From Enterobacterales bacterium CwR94 (GTDB lineage: Bacteria; Pseudomonadota; Gammaproteobacteria; Enterobacterales; Enterobacteriaceae): a DNA stretch of 64,000 nt. Numbering within the stretch: the stretch's first letter is position 1; each line of letters begins with the position of its first letter. Of the stretch, positions 41,536 through 51,562 are shown in pieces. The translations under genes and the position numbers were made by a program. The DNA lies in NCBI GenBank assembly GCA_002837195.1, contig KZ478059.1, positions 62,001 through 126,000 on the forward strand, written 5' to 3'. The notes under the pieces are model-generated. The model ran no database searches and was not told the DNA's origin. It saw only the letters and a program-made list of their open reading frames with translations.

Positions 41536-41772
41536 ATGAGCGACATCGAAGCACGTGTTAAGAAAATCATTGGTGAGCAGCTGGGCGTGAAAGAAGAAGA
41601 AGTTGTTAACTCCGCTTCTTTCGTAGAAGATCTGGGCGCTGATTCTCTTGATACCGTCGAGCTGGTTATGGCTCTGGAAGAAGAGTTTGATACCGAGATC
41701 CCGGATGAAGAAGCCGAGAAGATCACAACCGTTCAGGCTGCAATTGACTACATCAATAGCCACAGTGCTTAA
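41536..41772 (+). CDS. acpP: AcpP, acyl carrier protein
   Basis: Acidic carrier protein of 78 aa. The phosphopantetheine serine is Ser37 in [16 protein letters not shown]. It is almost identical to E. coli ACP. The start at 41536 is the conserved one; a TTG three codons upstream in the same frame is ignored. It is followed by a hairpin at 41782. Confidence 0.98.
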   Translation: MSDIEARVKKIIGEQLGVKEEEVVNSASFVEDLGADSLDTVELVMALEEEFDTEIPDEEAEKITTVQAAIDYINSHSA

Positions 41773-41781
41773 GTGAAGTCA

Positions 41782-41815
41782 TCAGGCGGTCGCTCGACCG
41801 CCTGAATTTTATTTA
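41782..41815 (+). terminator. hairpin/terminator after acpP
   Basis: TCAGGCGGT/ACCGCCTGA 9 bp stem with a 6 nt loop, then ATTTTATTTAT. It is probably a partial terminator, leaving fabF at lower expression than acpP. Confidence 0.75.
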
Positions 41816-41864
41816 TCTACTCATAGCATTAGTTTCTTTTCTTTCCTCTCCCTGGAGGACGAAC

Positions 41865-43106
41865 GTGTCGAAGCGTCGTGTAGTTGTGACTGGTCTTGGC
41901 ATGTTGTCTCCTGTCGGCAATACCGTAGAGTCTACCTGGAGTGCTCTCCTTGCCGGTCAGAGTGGCATCAGCCTGATCGACCATTTTGATACCAGTGCAT
42001 ACGCCACGCGTTTTGCTGGCCTGGTAAAAGATTTTGATTGTGATGAAATCATCTCGCGCAAAGAACAACGCAAAATGGATGCTTTCATTCAATATGGCAT
42101 TGTTGCCGGTGTACAAGCTATGGCTGATTCTGGCCTGGTGGTCACTGAAGAGAATGCTGAGCGTATTGGTGCGGCTATCGGTTCCGGCATTGGCGGACTC
42201 GGCCTGATTGAAGAAAACCACTCTTCTCTGGTGAATGGCGGCCCGCGCAAAATTAGTCCCTTCTTTGTGCCTTCAACCATTGTGAATATGGTCGCGGGTC
42301 ACCTGACTATTATGTTTGGCCTGAAAGGCCCGAGCATCTCCATTGCTACTGCTTGTACCTCTGGCGTGCATAACATCGGCCATGCCGCGCGTATGATTGC
42401 GTACAATGATGCTGATGCGATGTTGGCAGGCGGCGCGGAAAAAGCCAGTTCCCCATTGGGCGTTGGTGGCTTTGGTGCAGCACGTGCACTCTCAACCCGT
42501 AACGATAATCCGCAGGCGGCAAGCCGTCCCTGGGATAAAGATCGTGACGGTTTCGTCCTCGGTGACGGTGCCGGCATTGTCATGCTGGAAGAGTACGAGC
42601 ACGCCAAAAAGCGTGGTGCAAAAATCTATGCTGAAATCGTCGGTTTTGGCATGAGCAGCGATGCGTATCATATGACTTCGCCACCGGAAAACGGTGCAGG
42701 CGCTGCTCAGGCGATGAAAAATGCGCTGCGTGATGCTCAACTGAATGCCGAGCAAATCGGTTATATCAACGCACACGGCACCTCGACGCCAGCGGGTGAT
42801 AAAGCTGAAGCACAAGCGGTGAAGAGCATCTTTGGTGCCAGTGCAAATTCTGTGATGGTGAGTTCAACCAAATCGATGACCGGCCACTTGCTTGGTGCGG
42901 CGGGCGCAGTTGAATCAATCTATACCATCCTTGCCTTGCGCGATCAGGCTGTTCCTCCGACCATTAACCTGGATAATCCCGATGAAGGCTGTGATTTGGA
43001 CTTTGTGCCACACACTGCACGTCAGGTGTCAGGTCTGGAGTACACGCTGTGTAACTCCTTTGGTTTTGGTGGCACCAACGGCTCACTGATTTTCCGTAAA
43101 GTGTAA
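41865..43106 (+). CDS. fabF: FabF, 3-oxoacyl-ACP synthase II
   Basis: Elongating condensing enzyme, responsible in E. coli for temperature control of unsaturated chains. It has 413 aa. The catalytic residues appear in [11 protein letters not shown] (Cys), [11 protein letters not shown] (His) and [15 protein letters not shown] (Lys and His). The start codon is GTG at 41865 after a CTGGAGGA site. Confidence 0.98.
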   Translation: MSKRRVVVTGLGMLSPVGNTVESTWSALLAGQSGISLIDHFDTSAYATRFAGLVKDFDCDEIISRKEQRKMDAFIQYGIVAGVQAMADSGLVVTEENAERIGAAIGSGIGGLGLIEENHSSLVNGGPRKISPFFVPSTIVNMVAGHLTIMFGLKGPSISIATACTSGVHNIGHAARMIAYNDADAMLAGGAEKASSPLGVGGFGAARALSTRNDNPQAASRPWDKDRDGFVLGDGAGIVMLEEYEHAKKRGAKIYAEIVGFGMSSDAYHMTSPPENGAGAAQAMKNALRDAQLNAEQIGYINAHGTSTPAGDKAEAQAVKSIFGASANSVMVSSTKSMTGHLLGAAGAVESIYTILALRDQAVPPTINLDNPDEGCDLDFVPHTARQVSGLEYTLCNSFGFGGTNGSLIFRKV

Positions 43107-43131
43107 TGCGCTAAAACGGATGTGATTCGTG

Positions 43132-43160
43132 AAAGACCTGCTCAGGCAGGTCTTTTTTTT
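43132..43160 (+). terminator. intrinsic terminator of fabF
   Basis: AAAGACCTGC/GCAGGTCTTT stem with a 4 nt loop, ending in a run of T. Confidence 0.9.
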
Positions 43161-43238
43161 CGCGTAAAGAAATGCAGTTTCACGTGCCCTCTGTGTGCGT
43201 GATCGCTAAGCTGGTGCGAGTCAAGACAGGAGGCGGCA

Positions 43239-44036
43239 ATGATTTGGGTGAATGGCGAAGCGCAAGCGGAAGTGGCAGCCAATGACCGCGGCGTACAATT
43301 CGGCGATGGTTGTTTTACGACGGCGCATCTTTGGCAGGGAGAGGTTGCCCTGCTACCAGCACATATCCAGCGCCTGCGCGATGCATGTGCGCGACTGCTG
43401 ATAACCGGCGTCGATTTCGAGCAGCTTGAACAGGAAATGCAACGCCTTGCTGAGCAACACCAAAATGCGGTGATGAAAGTAATCCTGACGCGCGGACAAG
43501 GCGGGCGAGGGTACAGTGCAGCAGGCTGTGCTTCCCCCACGCGGATTATTTCTATTGCACCTTATCCTGCTCTGTATCCCACTCTACAACACTCCGGCGC
43601 CACGCTGACTTTAAGCCCGATTGCATTGAGTCGAAATCCGCTATTGGCGGGACTTAAACACCTTAATCGTCTGGAGCAGGTCTTGATACGCACACACCTT
43701 GAGCAGACTGAAGCACATGAAGCGGTGGTGCTTGACACTGATGGGGCGCTGGTGGAATGCTGTGCGGCTAATTTGTTCTGGCGCAAAGGAAAAACGGTGT
43801 TTACGCCCGATCTTTCCTTTGCGGGTGTCGCAGGATTGATGCGTGCACGGGTCATGCAGCAACTTCCGGCGTTGGGCTATCAGGTTGAACAAACCTCGGC
43901 CGCCTTTGGGGAACTGGCGTCGGCGGATGAGGTCTTTATCACCAATGCGCTGATGCCGCTTATTTCGGTCAATCGTATCGACGCGTGGTGCTATCACTCG
44001 CGTGAGGCGGCAGAACGATTACGCCCCCATTGTTAA
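43239..44036 (+). CDS. pabC: PabC, aminodeoxychorismate lyase
   Basis: PLP enzyme of branched-chain aminotransferase fold type IV that releases p-aminobenzoate and pyruvate in folate synthesis. It has 265 aa (E. coli 269). The PLP lysine is Lys140 in LAGLKHLNRLEQVL, and the N-terminal block is NDRGVQFGDGCFTT. An AGGAGG site lies upstream of the ATG. It leads the pabC-mltG-tmk-holB-tatD run. Confidence 0.96.
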   Translation: MIWVNGEAQAEVAANDRGVQFGDGCFTTAHLWQGEVALLPAHIQRLRDACARLLITGVDFEQLEQEMQRLAEQHQNAVMKVILTRGQGGRGYSAAGCASPTRIISIAPYPALYPTLQHSGATLTLSPIALSRNPLLAGLKHLNRLEQVLIRTHLEQTEAHEAVVLDTDGALVECCAANLFWRKGKTVFTPDLSFAGVAGLMRARVMQQLPALGYQVEQTSAAFGELASADEVFITNALMPLISVNRIDAWCYHSREAAERLRPHC

Positions 44037-44050
44037 CCTAGAGAGTATCG

Positions 44051-45067
44051 ATGACAAAAGTAAAAAAAGGGTTGATAACCCTTCTCCTTTTACTGCTTAT
44101 AGCCGCGGCGTTTTGCTATTGGCAGGTTCGTCAGTTTGCGGCGTCGCCACTGCTGATAGACCGGGAAACCATTTATACGTTGCCTGCGGGCAGTGGGCGA
44201 GTGGTGCTGGAAGCACAACTTGAGTCGCAAGAAATTGTGCCCGCTTCTCCCTGGTTTGGCCTGCTATTGAAAATGGAGCCTGACCTGGCGAAATTTAAAG
44301 CCGGTACCTATCGTTTGACACCCAATATGACGGTGCGCCAAGTGTTGGCGCTGTTATCCAGTGGTAAAGAAGCGCAATTTCCTATCCGCTTTATCGAAGG
44401 CACCCGTTTAAGTGAGTGGTTAAAGGCGTTGCGGGCCGCGCCTTATGTAAAACACACGCTCAGCGATGACGCATTGGAGACCTTGGCGACGGCGTTGAAT
44501 TTGGACGACAGCGCACTGTTAGAGGGCGGCTTTTATCCGGACACGTACTCCTACACGGCAAACACGACCGATGTAGCGATCCTCAAGCGTGCGCATGCGC
44601 GCATGTCGACGCTGATTGATGAAGTCTGGCAAGCACGTATGGCGGATTTACCCTATAAAGATGCACGCCAACTGGTGACCATGGCATCAATTATTGAAAA
44701 AGAGACGGCGGTGAATGCGGAGCGTGGGAAAGTGGCATCCGTCTTTATCAACCGTTTACGTCTGGGGATGCGATTGCAAACCGACCCCACCGTTATCTAT
44801 GGTATGGGCGACAGCTATACGGGCACCCTGACGCGTAAGGCGCTGGACACACCGACCGAGTACAATACCTATACCATTAACGGCCTACCTCCGGGGCCGA
44901 TCGCCATGCCTGGCAAGGCATCGCTTGACGCGGCTGCGCATCCACTGAAAACCAACTATCTCTATTTTGTGGCTGATGGCAAAGGCGGGCATACGTTTAC
45001 CACCAACCTGGCGAGCCATAATCGGGCAGTACAAGCCTGGCGCAATGCCGTAAAGGAAAAGCAATGA
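44051..45067 (+). CDS. mltG: MltG/YceG, endolytic murein transglycosylase
   Basis: Inner-membrane enzyme that cuts nascent glycan strands and limits their length. It has 338 aa (E. coli 340). A single N-terminal membrane anchor ([13 protein letters not shown]) is followed by a LysM-like part and the YceG domain with [10 protein letters not shown], whose first Glu (about 216) is the catalytic residue, and later [10 protein letters not shown]. It overlaps tmk by four bases (ATGA). Confidence 0.97.
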   Translation: MTKVKKGLITLLLLLLIAAAFCYWQVRQFAASPLLIDRETIYTLPAGSGRVVLEAQLESQEIVPASPWFGLLLKMEPDLAKFKAGTYRLTPNMTVRQVLALLSSGKEAQFPIRFIEGTRLSEWLKALRAAPYVKHTLSDDALETLATALNLDDSALLEGGFYPDTYSYTANTTDVAILKRAHARMSTLIDEVWQARMADLPYKDARQLVTMASIIEKETAVNAERGKVASVFINRLRLGMRLQTDPTVIYGMGDSYTGTLTRKALDTPTEYNTYTINGLPPGPIAMPGKASLDAAAHPLKTNYLYFVADGKGGHTFTTNLASHNRAVQAWRNAVKEKQ

Positions 45068-45699
45068 GCGGTAAATTTATCGTTATTGAAGGATTGGAAG
45101 GCGCGGGCAAAACCACCGCGCGCGATACCCTGGTGGCGGCGTTAAAAGCGCACGGCGTCAGTGATATTGTCTTTACCCGCGAGCCCGGCGGCACCCCCTT
45201 AGCTGAAACCCTGCGCACGCTGATCAAGCAGGGCGCAGGTGAGGAACACCTTACGGATAAAGCGGAATTGCTGATGCTGTACGCCGCCCGCGTGCAACTG
45301 GTTGAAAACGTCATCAAACCGGCGTTATTGCGAGGGGCATGGGTGGTAGGAGACCGGCATGATCTCTCTTCGCAGGCGTATCAGGGCGGCGGACGCGGGG
45401 TTGATGCCCACCTGATGCAGACGTTGCGAGACGCTGTGTTAGGGGATTTTGCCCCCGATTTAACGCTGTATCTGGATGTCACGCCCGAGATCGGTCTTGC
45501 GCGCGCGCGGGCACGTGGCGAGCTAGACCGCATCGAGCAAGAATCACTGAATTTCTTTATCCGCACGCGCGAGCGTTATCTTGCGCTTGCCGCCGCCGAT
45601 CCGCGTATCAAAACGGTTGACGCGACCCGGTCCCTGGACGACGTGACAGCGTCACTCAAACAGGTGTTGCAGCAGTGGCTGCAGGAGCAGGCTGCATGA
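45064..45699 (+). CDS. tmk: Tmk, thymidylate kinase
   Basis: Phosphorylates dTMP to dTDP. It has 211 aa (E. coli 213). The P-loop is [14 protein letters not shown], followed by the DRx-type [17 protein letters not shown] and a LID with [13 protein letters not shown]. It overlaps mltG and holB by four bases each. Confidence 0.97.
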   Translation: MSGKFIVIEGLEGAGKTTARDTLVAALKAHGVSDIVFTREPGGTPLAETLRTLIKQGAGEEHLTDKAELLMLYAARVQLVENVIKPALLRGAWVVGDRHDLSSQAYQGGGRGVDAHLMQTLRDAVLGDFAPDLTLYLDVTPEIGLARARARGELDRIEQESLNFFIRTRERYLALAAADPRIKTVDATRSLDDVTASLKQVLQQWLQEQAA

Positions 45700-46685
45700 G
45701 TTGGTATCCCTGGCTAAATGCGCCTTACCGCCAAATTATTGGTCAGCACCAGCAGGGGCGGGCACACCATGCGCTCTTACTGCATGCGCTGCCGGGAATG
45801 GGCGAGGAGCGATTGAGCTGGGGGATTGGCCGCTGGTTGCTCTGTCAGCGCCGGGACGGTCTGAAAAGCTGCGGTGAGTGCCACGGTTGTCAGTTGATGC
45901 AGGCAGGAAATCATCCTGACTGGCACAATGTTGTCGCGGAAAAGGGCAAGAGCAGCATTGGTGTCGATGCCGTACGTACACTGAGTGAAACCTTGTGGCA
46001 ACATGCACAGCAAGGGGGCGCGCGCGTTGCCTGTATCCCCGATGCTGCACAACTTACCGATGCGGCGGCCAATGCCCTGCTGAAAACGCTGGAAGAGCCG
46101 CCTGCGAACTGTTGGTTCTTGCTGGGATGCCGTGAGCCGGGGCAACTGCTGCCAACGCTGCGTAGCCGCTGCCTGCTTTGGCATCTCGCGCCGCCGCCGG
46201 AAGCCAGCAGCTTGCAGTGGATAATGAAACAAGGCATCACCGAAGAGGCGGAAGCGATGACCGCGCTGCGTTTATGCAGTGGTGCGCCAGCGGCAGCGTT
46301 GGCACTGCTGGAACCCGCCGTCTGGCAGCAACGGCAGGCGGTTTGTGCAGCGTTAACCACGCTGGCGGGCGGAGGCGATGTGCTGGCGCTGTTGGACAGT
46401 TTCAACAAAGAGGATGCGCCGCAACGTATCAGTTGGCTCACATCTATCCTGCTGGATGCGCTGAAATACGCGCAGGCGGGCGGTGCGCAGGTACAAAATG
46501 TGGATCAGCAGCGCCTGGCGCAGCAGTTTGCGGCCACGCTGCCCGTGTCTGTTTTACTGGCCAGCGTGCACTTATGGTTACGCTGCCGCGACGCATTGCT
46601 TAACGTCGTCGCGGTTAACCGTGAACTGTTATTAACCGAATATTTGTTAACCTGGGAGCGTGAATTAGCGCGCGCCCCGGTCTGA
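45696..46685 (+). CDS. holB: HolB, DNA polymerase III delta-prime subunit
   Basis: Stator subunit of the sliding clamp loader. It has 329 aa (E. coli 334). It shows the zinc-binding cysteines in [19 protein letters not shown] and the conserved LLKTLEEPP sensor region, and it lacks a functional Walker A motif, as expected for delta-prime. The start at 45696 overlaps the tmk stop (ATGA); the upstream ATG at 45675 is inside tmk and less likely. Divergence from E. coli is high in the C-terminal third. Confidence 0.95.
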   Translation: MSWYPWLNAPYRQIIGQHQQGRAHHALLLHALPGMGEERLSWGIGRWLLCQRRDGLKSCGECHGCQLMQAGNHPDWHNVVAEKGKSSIGVDAVRTLSETLWQHAQQGGARVACIPDAAQLTDAAANALLKTLEEPPANCWFLLGCREPGQLLPTLRSRCLLWHLAPPPEASSLQWIMKQGITEEAEAMTALRLCSGAPAAALALLEPAVWQQRQAVCAALTTLAGGGDVLALLDSFNKEDAPQRISWLTSILLDALKYAQAGGAQVQNVDQQRLAQQFAATLPVSVLLASVHLWLRCRDALLNVVAVNRELLLTEYLLTWERELARAPV

Positions 46686-46701
46686 TTAAAGTGAGTAGAA
46701 G

Positions 46702-47496
46702 ATGTTTATCGTCGATTCCCATTGCCACCTGGATGGTCTGAACTACGAAACCCTGCATCAGGACATTGATGATGTACTGACCAAAGCGGCTGCCCGAGAC
46801 GTTAAGTTTATGCTGGCCGTGGCGACAACCCTGCCAGGCTACCGCGCCATGGTCGAGCAGATAGGCGATCGGCCCAACGTGGCGTACTCTTGCGGCGTGC
46901 ATCCTCTCAATCAAAATGAAGCGCCGTGGACATTCGAGCAATTACATGAGTATGCCGCAGATGAGCGGGTGATTGCGCTGGGTGAAACGGGGCTGGATTA
47001 TTTCTATCAGCAGGAAACCAAAGCGCAGCAGCAGGCTTCATTTCGTGAGCACATTCGCGTAGGGCGCAAGCTCAATAAGCCCGTCATCGTGCATACCCGA
47101 GAAGCGCGTGAGGACACGTTGGCCATTCTGCGCGAGGAGCAAGCGGAACTTTGTGGCGGCGTTTTGCACTGCTTCACGGAAGATACGCAAACGGCCACGC
47201 GGTTGCTGGACAGAGGGTTTTATATCTCTTTCTCAGGCATTCTGACCTTTCGTAATGCAGAACAGATTCGTGAAGCCGCGCGGCATGTCCCTCTGGATCG
47301 CATGTTAGTGGAAACCGACTCGCCTTATCTGGCGCCGGTTCCACACCGCGGCAAAGAGAATCAACCGGCTTACACGCGCGATGTTGCCGAGTATCTGGCG
47401 GTGGTGAAGGGGGTGACGCTGGAGCAGATGGCGCAGGCCACCACTGAGAACTTCTCTCGTCTGTTCCATGTGCCGCTTGCACGCTTGCAGGGTTAG
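46702..47496 (+). CDS. ycfH: YcfH, TatD-family metal-dependent hydrolase
   Basis: TatD-type amidohydrolase of 264 aa (E. coli 265). Metal ligands are in DSHCHLDGL, LGETGLDYF, VHTREA, HCFTE and VETDSPYLAPVPHRGKENQP. Family members are nucleases or deacylases; the role of this paralogue is unclear. It is the last gene before the ptsG control region and is followed by a hairpin. Confidence 0.95.
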   Translation: MFIVDSHCHLDGLNYETLHQDIDDVLTKAAARDVKFMLAVATTLPGYRAMVEQIGDRPNVAYSCGVHPLNQNEAPWTFEQLHEYAADERVIALGETGLDYFYQQETKAQQQASFREHIRVGRKLNKPVIVHTREAREDTLAILREEQAELCGGVLHCFTEDTQTATRLLDRGFYISFSGILTFRNAEQIREAARHVPLDRMLVETDSPYLAPVPHRGKENQPAYTRDVAEYLAVVKGVTLEQMAQATTENFSRLFHVPLARLQG

Positions 47497-47796
47497 CCTC
47501 AATCTTTATTTTATAGCTCGTAATTAATCGCTAAAACACGTAGAGTGCGCCGCCATAGGATGGGCGGCGTTGTCTTATTTTGCGTAAAAAACGGGCGAGA
47601 TCCCGTGATTTGTCCTAAAAGTAACCGGCGCGTTCAGGGAAACGTGATTGCCATCAAACAAAAACCCTGTGATTTATTTTACTCTTCGTAATAAATCATC
47701 AGAGCGCATAGACGCTCATCTGGCGAACGGATCCTCCCCCGTTTGCCACGCGCATGTCGCGTAAAGAAAGCACTCATACTCAGGAGCTTCTAAAAA
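47497..47796 (+). promoter_or_regulatory. ptsG control region (ycfH terminator, Mlc-like operator, SgrS target)
   Basis: 300 bp without a gene. A stem CGCCGCC/GGCGGCG at 47548-47569 followed by a T-rich stretch ends ycfH. At 47672-47696 an imperfect palindrome with arms ATTTATT and AATAAAT has the sequence and position of the Mlc operator over the E. coli ptsG promoter. Just before the ptsG start, CATACTCAGGAG (47774-47785) is the segment that pairs with the SgrS small RNA in E. coli and includes the ribosome site. Confidence 0.8.
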
Positions 47797-49230
47797 ATGT
47801 TTAAAAATGCGTTTGCGAACCTGCAAAAGGTCGGTAAATCGCTGATGTTGCCGGTATCGGTTTTACCGATTGCCGGGATTTTGCTGGGCGTTGGTTCAGC
47901 AAACTTCAGTTGGTTACCTGCAGTGGTCTCTCATGTGATGGCGGAAGCCGGTGGTTCGGTGTTTGCGAACATGCCGTTGATTTTCGCCATTGGTGTTGCA
48001 CTGGGTTTCACCAATAACGACGGCGTTGCGGCGCTGGCGGCAGTGGTTGCCTATGGCATCATGGTTAAAACCATGGCGGTTGTTGCTCCGCTGGTTCTGC
48101 ATATGCAGCCAGAAGAGATTGCCGCCAAGCACCTGGCCGATACGGGTGTCTTGGGTGGCATCATTGCGGGCTCGATTGCCGCTTACATGTTTAACCGCTT
48201 CTATCGCATCAAGTTGCCTGAATATCTGGGCTTCTTTGCGGGCAAACGCTTTGTACCGATTATTTCCGGGCTGACGGCGATTGCGCTGGGCGTATTGCTC
48301 TCCTTTATCTGGCCACCGGTGGGGACCTGGATTCAGGAGTTCTCCCAGTGGGCAGCTTACCAGAACCCGGTCGTCGCATTTGGTATCTACGGTGTGGTTG
48401 AACGTTCACTGGTGCCTTTTGGTTTACACCATATTTGGAACGTGCCGTTCCAGATGCAAATTGGTGAGTTCACCAATGCGGCTGGACAGGTTTTCCACGG
48501 TGATATTCCACGCTATATGGCGGGTGACCCAACCGCAGGTAAACTGTCGGGTGGCTTCCTGTTTAAAATGTATGGATTGCCTGCTGCAGCGATTGCTATC
48601 TGGCATTCGGCAAAACCAGAGAACCGCGCCAAAGTCGGCGGCATCATGATCTCTGCTGCATTGACCTCTTTCCTGACCGGTATCACCGAACCGATCGAAT
48701 TCTCCTTCATGTTCGTTGCACCGATTCTGTATGCGATTCACGCCATTTTGGCCGGTCTGGCATTCCCTATTGCGATTCTGCTGGGCATGCGTGATGGCAC
48801 CAGCTTCTCGCACGGTCTGATTGACTTCATCGTGTTGAGTGGCAACGGCAGCAAACTGTGGTTGTTCCCGATTGTCGGCCTGGGTTACGCGCTGGTGTAC
48901 TACACCATCTTCCGCGTCCTGATCGCAAAATTGGATCTCAAAACGCCTGGCCGTGAAGAGGCCAGCGGAGAGCAAGCGGCGACCGACAGCAACGAAGTGG
49001 CAAAAAACCTGGTTGCTGCGTTTGGGGGCAAAGAGAACATCACTAACCTTGATGCCTGTATTACCCGTTTGCGTGTCAGCGTTGCGGATGTCGCGAAAGT
49101 GGACCAGGCGGGTCTGAAACAGTTGGGCGCGGCAGGTGTGGTGGTCGCGGGTTCCGGCGTGCAGGCCATCTTTGGTACCAAATCTGACAACCTGAAAACA
49201 GAAATGGACGATTACATCCGTAATCACTGA
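47797..49230 (+). CDS. ptsG: PtsG, glucose-specific PTS enzyme IICB
   Basis: Glucose transporter of the phosphotransferase system. It has 477 aa, the same as E. coli. The IIC membrane domain spans about 1-390 with the family block [20 protein letters not shown]; a linker leads to the IIB domain, where Cys421 in [11 protein letters not shown] is the phosphorylated residue. Control through Mlc and SgrS is suggested by the leader. A terminator follows. Confidence 0.98.
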   Translation: MFKNAFANLQKVGKSLMLPVSVLPIAGILLGVGSANFSWLPAVVSHVMAEAGGSVFANMPLIFAIGVALGFTNNDGVAALAAVVAYGIMVKTMAVVAPLVLHMQPEEIAAKHLADTGVLGGIIAGSIAAYMFNRFYRIKLPEYLGFFAGKRFVPIISGLTAIALGVLLSFIWPPVGTWIQEFSQWAAYQNPVVAFGIYGVVERSLVPFGLHHIWNVPFQMQIGEFTNAAGQVFHGDIPRYMAGDPTAGKLSGGFLFKMYGLPAAAIAIWHSAKPENRAKVGGIMISAALTSFLTGITEPIEFSFMFVAPILYAIHAILAGLAFPIAILLGMRDGTSFSHGLIDFIVLSGNGSKLWLFPIVGLGYALVYYTIFRVLIAKLDLKTPGREEASGEQAATDSNEVAKNLVAAFGGKENITNLDACITRLRVSVADVAKVDQAGLKQLGAAGVVVAGSGVQAIFGTKSDNLKTEMDDYIRNH

Positions 49231-49252
49231 TCCATGTTAACGGGAGTGACAA

Positions 49253-49277
49253 AAGGGGGCCCAGGGCTCCCTTTTTT
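49253..49277 (+). terminator. intrinsic terminator of ptsG
   Basis: AAGGGGGCC/GGCTCCCTT stem (one G-T pair) with a 3 nt loop and seven T. Confidence 0.88.
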
Positions 49278-49406
49278 TATGTGCGAGTGCCTGAAATGCC
49301 GCAAAGCCACGCAATCGGAACAGGATTCTGTGCACAGAGGTTGAACAGCATGCCGGACATCACTCATACTGCCAGCAGAAAATACTATTGCTGAAAGGGA
49401 ACCGTT

Positions 49407-49760
49407 ATGGCTGAAGAGACTATTTTTAGTAAAATTATTCGTCGTGAAATACCCGCCGACATCGTGTATCAGGATGAACTGGTGACGGCATTTCGCGATA
49501 TTTCCCCGCAGGCACCCACGCACATTCTGATTATTCCCAACGTATTGATTCCAACGGTGAATGACATCGACGTGGCCCATGAACAGGCGCTGGGACGCTT
49601 ATTTACCGTTGCGGCAAAAATTGCCCGTGAAGAAGGTATTGCTACCGATGGCTACCGTCTGATCATGAATTGCAATCAGCACGGTGGACAAGAAGTTTAC
49701 CATATTCACATGCATCTGGTGGGCGGTCGCCCGCTGGGTCGTATGTTGGCGCAACCCTGA
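49407..49760 (+). CDS. hinT: HinT/YcfF, purine nucleoside phosphoramidase
   Basis: HIT-family hydrolase of adenosine phosphoramidates. It has 117 aa (E. coli 119). The histidine triad is [16 protein letters not shown] at the C terminus, and the N-terminal [18 protein letters not shown] is typical. Its stop overlaps the ycfL start. It begins the run hinT-ycfL-lpoB-thiK-nagZ-ycfP. Confidence 0.97.
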   Translation: MAEETIFSKIIRREIPADIVYQDELVTAFRDISPQAPTHILIIPNVLIPTVNDIDVAHEQALGRLFTVAAKIAREEGIATDGYRLIMNCNQHGGQEVYHIHMHLVGGRPLGRMLAQP

Positions 49761-50134
49761 TGATGCGCTGTTACTGGCTGGCCGCGTGCGCTGCCATACT
49801 GCTTATCAGCGGATGCAGCAGCGAAAAACCGGGCATTAATACCTCACAATCGCTGGTGATGGATTCTGCCGTGTTATCGGCGGGTATCCTCACCGACGAA
49901 CCTACGATTGGCGAGGTTGATGGTCAACAACGTGCGACAGCCTGGTTGTTCAATCAGCAGGAAAAACCCGTCACCGTGCACTATCGTTTCTACTGGTATG
50001 ATGACAAAGGGCTTGAGCTGCTGCCGTTTGAACGCGAACGCGCCGTGGTTGTTCCTGCGCATCAGCGAGTGCAAATTTTTACGCAAACTGGAAACCTGAG
50101 CGCGAGTAAAGTGCGGCTCTGGTTGTATCTCTGA
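49760..50134 (+). CDS. ycfL: YcfL, DUF1425 lipoprotein
   Basis: Small lipoprotein of unknown function. The signal peptide ends in LLISGC, and the C-terminal part PVTVHYRFYWYDDKGLELLP is highly conserved in the family. It has 124 aa (E. coli 125). Either ATG of an ATGATG pair at 49760 or 49763 may be used. It lies upstream of lpoB, as in E. coli. Confidence 0.92.
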   Translation: MMRCYWLAACAAILLISGCSSEKPGINTSQSLVMDSAVLSAGILTDEPTIGEVDGQQRATAWLFNQQEKPVTVHYRFYWYDDKGLELLPFERERAVVVPAHQRVQIFTQTGNLSASKVRLWLYL

Positions 50135-50144
50135 GGAAGTGAGT

Positions 50145-50729
50145 GTGGGTATTAAAAAACTGTCCGGCGTTGTCTTGTTGGCAATGATTATGATTGGCTG
50201 TGTGCCGAAACAGCAGCCACCCGCAACGGTTGAGCCTGTGCCTCCCACGCAACCGACACCGCCACCGGAGCCTGAGCCTGAACCGGGTCAGACGGTGCCC
50301 CAACCGCCGAAGCTGGTGACCCTGGACTGGCCCGCCACGGTACAACCGTTGGTAGCGCAAATGGTGCAGGCCGATGGCGTTAGCGCAGGCAGCGTATTGT
50401 TGGTGGATAACGTAAAAAACAGCACCAATGGCAGTTTGCAAAGCGCGAAGGCGACATCGGCCATCGTTCAATCTCTTGCCAGCAATAAAACCTTTACGCT
50501 GGTCTCCTCGCAACAGTTGAGCGTAGCGAAACAGACGCTGGGCTTATCGGCAGAAGACAGTCTGGGCTCTCGCAGCAAAGCGATTGGCATTGCACGTTAC
50601 GTCGGTGCGCAGTATGTGTTGTACAGCAATGCAGAAGGCGATGTGAAAGCCCCTGAATTGCAGATGCAACTGATGTTGGTGCAAACCGGTGAGATTATCT
50701 GGTCAGGTAATGCAAACGTCGCACATTGA
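50145..50729 (+). CDS. lpoB: LpoB/YcfM, outer-membrane activator of PBP1b
   Basis: Outer-membrane lipoprotein that activates penicillin-binding protein 1b for septal peptidoglycan synthesis. The signal peptide ends in IMIGC. A Pro/Glu-rich flexible linker follows (about residues 22-55), then the globular domain with AGSVLLVDNVKNSTNGSL and LQMQLMLVQTGEIIWSG. It has 194 aa, shorter than E. coli (213) because the linker is shorter. GTG at 50145 is preferred, with GAGG eight bases upstream; GTG at 50139 is possible. Confidence 0.95.
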   Translation: MGIKKLSGVVLLAMIMIGCVPKQQPPATVEPVPPTQPTPPPEPEPEPGQTVPQPPKLVTLDWPATVQPLVAQMVQADGVSAGSVLLVDNVKNSTNGSLQSAKATSAIVQSLASNKTFTLVSSQQLSVAKQTLGLSAEDSLGSRSKAIGIARYVGAQYVLYSNAEGDVKAPELQMQLMLVQTGEIIWSGNANVAH

Positions 50730-51546
50730 TAACCGTTTAATTCAGATACTTGCACAACACCAACCGGCGGCTTTAGCCGCCGGTTCTTTTTTGCCACAGC
50801 AAGGGCTATCCGGGCAAACGTTGATTGTGGGCGAAGGACATGCCAAAGCGGTGGCCCGTGCAGAACCACATTTGTCGATGCCCTGGGTTTCCCGTCGCCG
50901 CGAATATGCGATTTTAAAACAGCTACAAGGGCAGGGACTGGGGCCAACGCCCGTTGTCTGGGCGTCGCCGTGGTTAGTCGTCGAGCATCTGCCGGGCAAC
51001 GCATTAAGTGCAGCCGAAACCGGCGAACACATTGCAGAGGTTGCAGATTTACTGGCGCGTCTCCATCATCAGCCGTTGTGTGGACAACGGATTAGCATGA
51101 CGGATTTACTTGCGCAGTATTGGCAACGCTGCCAAACACATTCACCGCAGTGGCTGCGGCGCTGGCGACGTTTGCAACGTCAGGGCGAACCTAAGCCGCT
51201 CAGGCTGGCACTTTTGCATATGGATGTCCACGGCGGCAATGTGATTGCTACCGCGCAAGGTTTACGGCTGATTGACTGGGAATATGCAGGCGATGGCGAT
51301 ATTGCACTTGAGCTGGCCGCTGCCAGTTTAATGACGCCGCTTAGGCCAGCTCAGCAACAACGTCTGATTGAACGTTACGCCCAGTGCTGCGCATTGTCCC
51401 CGGAGAGACTGGCGCGGCAGGTACAACGCTGGAAGCCGTGGCTGAGATTATTAATGGCCTGCTGGTATCAGTTACGGGCAGAGCAAACACAGGATGCCGA
51501 GCTGCAAGCGCTGGCGGCGCGAGCCTGGCTATCCCGCAGTGATTAA
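50710..51546 (+). CDS. thiK: ThiK/YcfN, thiamine kinase
   Basis: Aminoglycoside-phosphotransferase-fold kinase that phosphorylates thiamine in salvage. It has 278 aa (E. coli 274). Catalytic and metal motifs are [12 protein letters not shown] (Brenner-type HxD...N) and [17 protein letters not shown]. The N-terminal lobe is quite different from E. coli. The start at 50710 lies inside the lpoB 3' end (20-base overlap). Remarkably, a perfect terminator-like hairpin occupies codons about 18-28 (see findings). Confidence 0.9.
   Translation: MQTSHIDNRLIQILAQHQPAALAAGSFLPQQGLSGQTLIVGEGHAKAVARAEPHLSMPWVSRRREYAILKQLQGQGLGPTPVVWASPWLVVEHLPGNALSAAETGEHIAEVADLLARLHHQPLCGQRISMTDLLAQYWQRCQTHSPQWLRRWRRLQRQGEPKPLRLALLHMDVHGGNVIATAQGLRLIDWEYAGDGDIALELAAASLMTPLRPAQQQRLIERYAQCCALSPERLARQVQRWKPWLRLLMACWYQLRAEQTQDAELQALAARAWLSRSD
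50762..50792 (+). terminator. terminator hairpin of lpoB located inside thiK
   Basis: Perfect 10 bp stem AACCGGCGGC/GCCGCCGGTT with a 4 nt TTTA loop, then CTTTTTT. It is 32 bases after the lpoB stop and fully inside the thiK frame. By shape it is a textbook intrinsic terminator. Confidence 0.85.
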
Positions 51547-51562
51547 CAGAGGACAAACAAAG

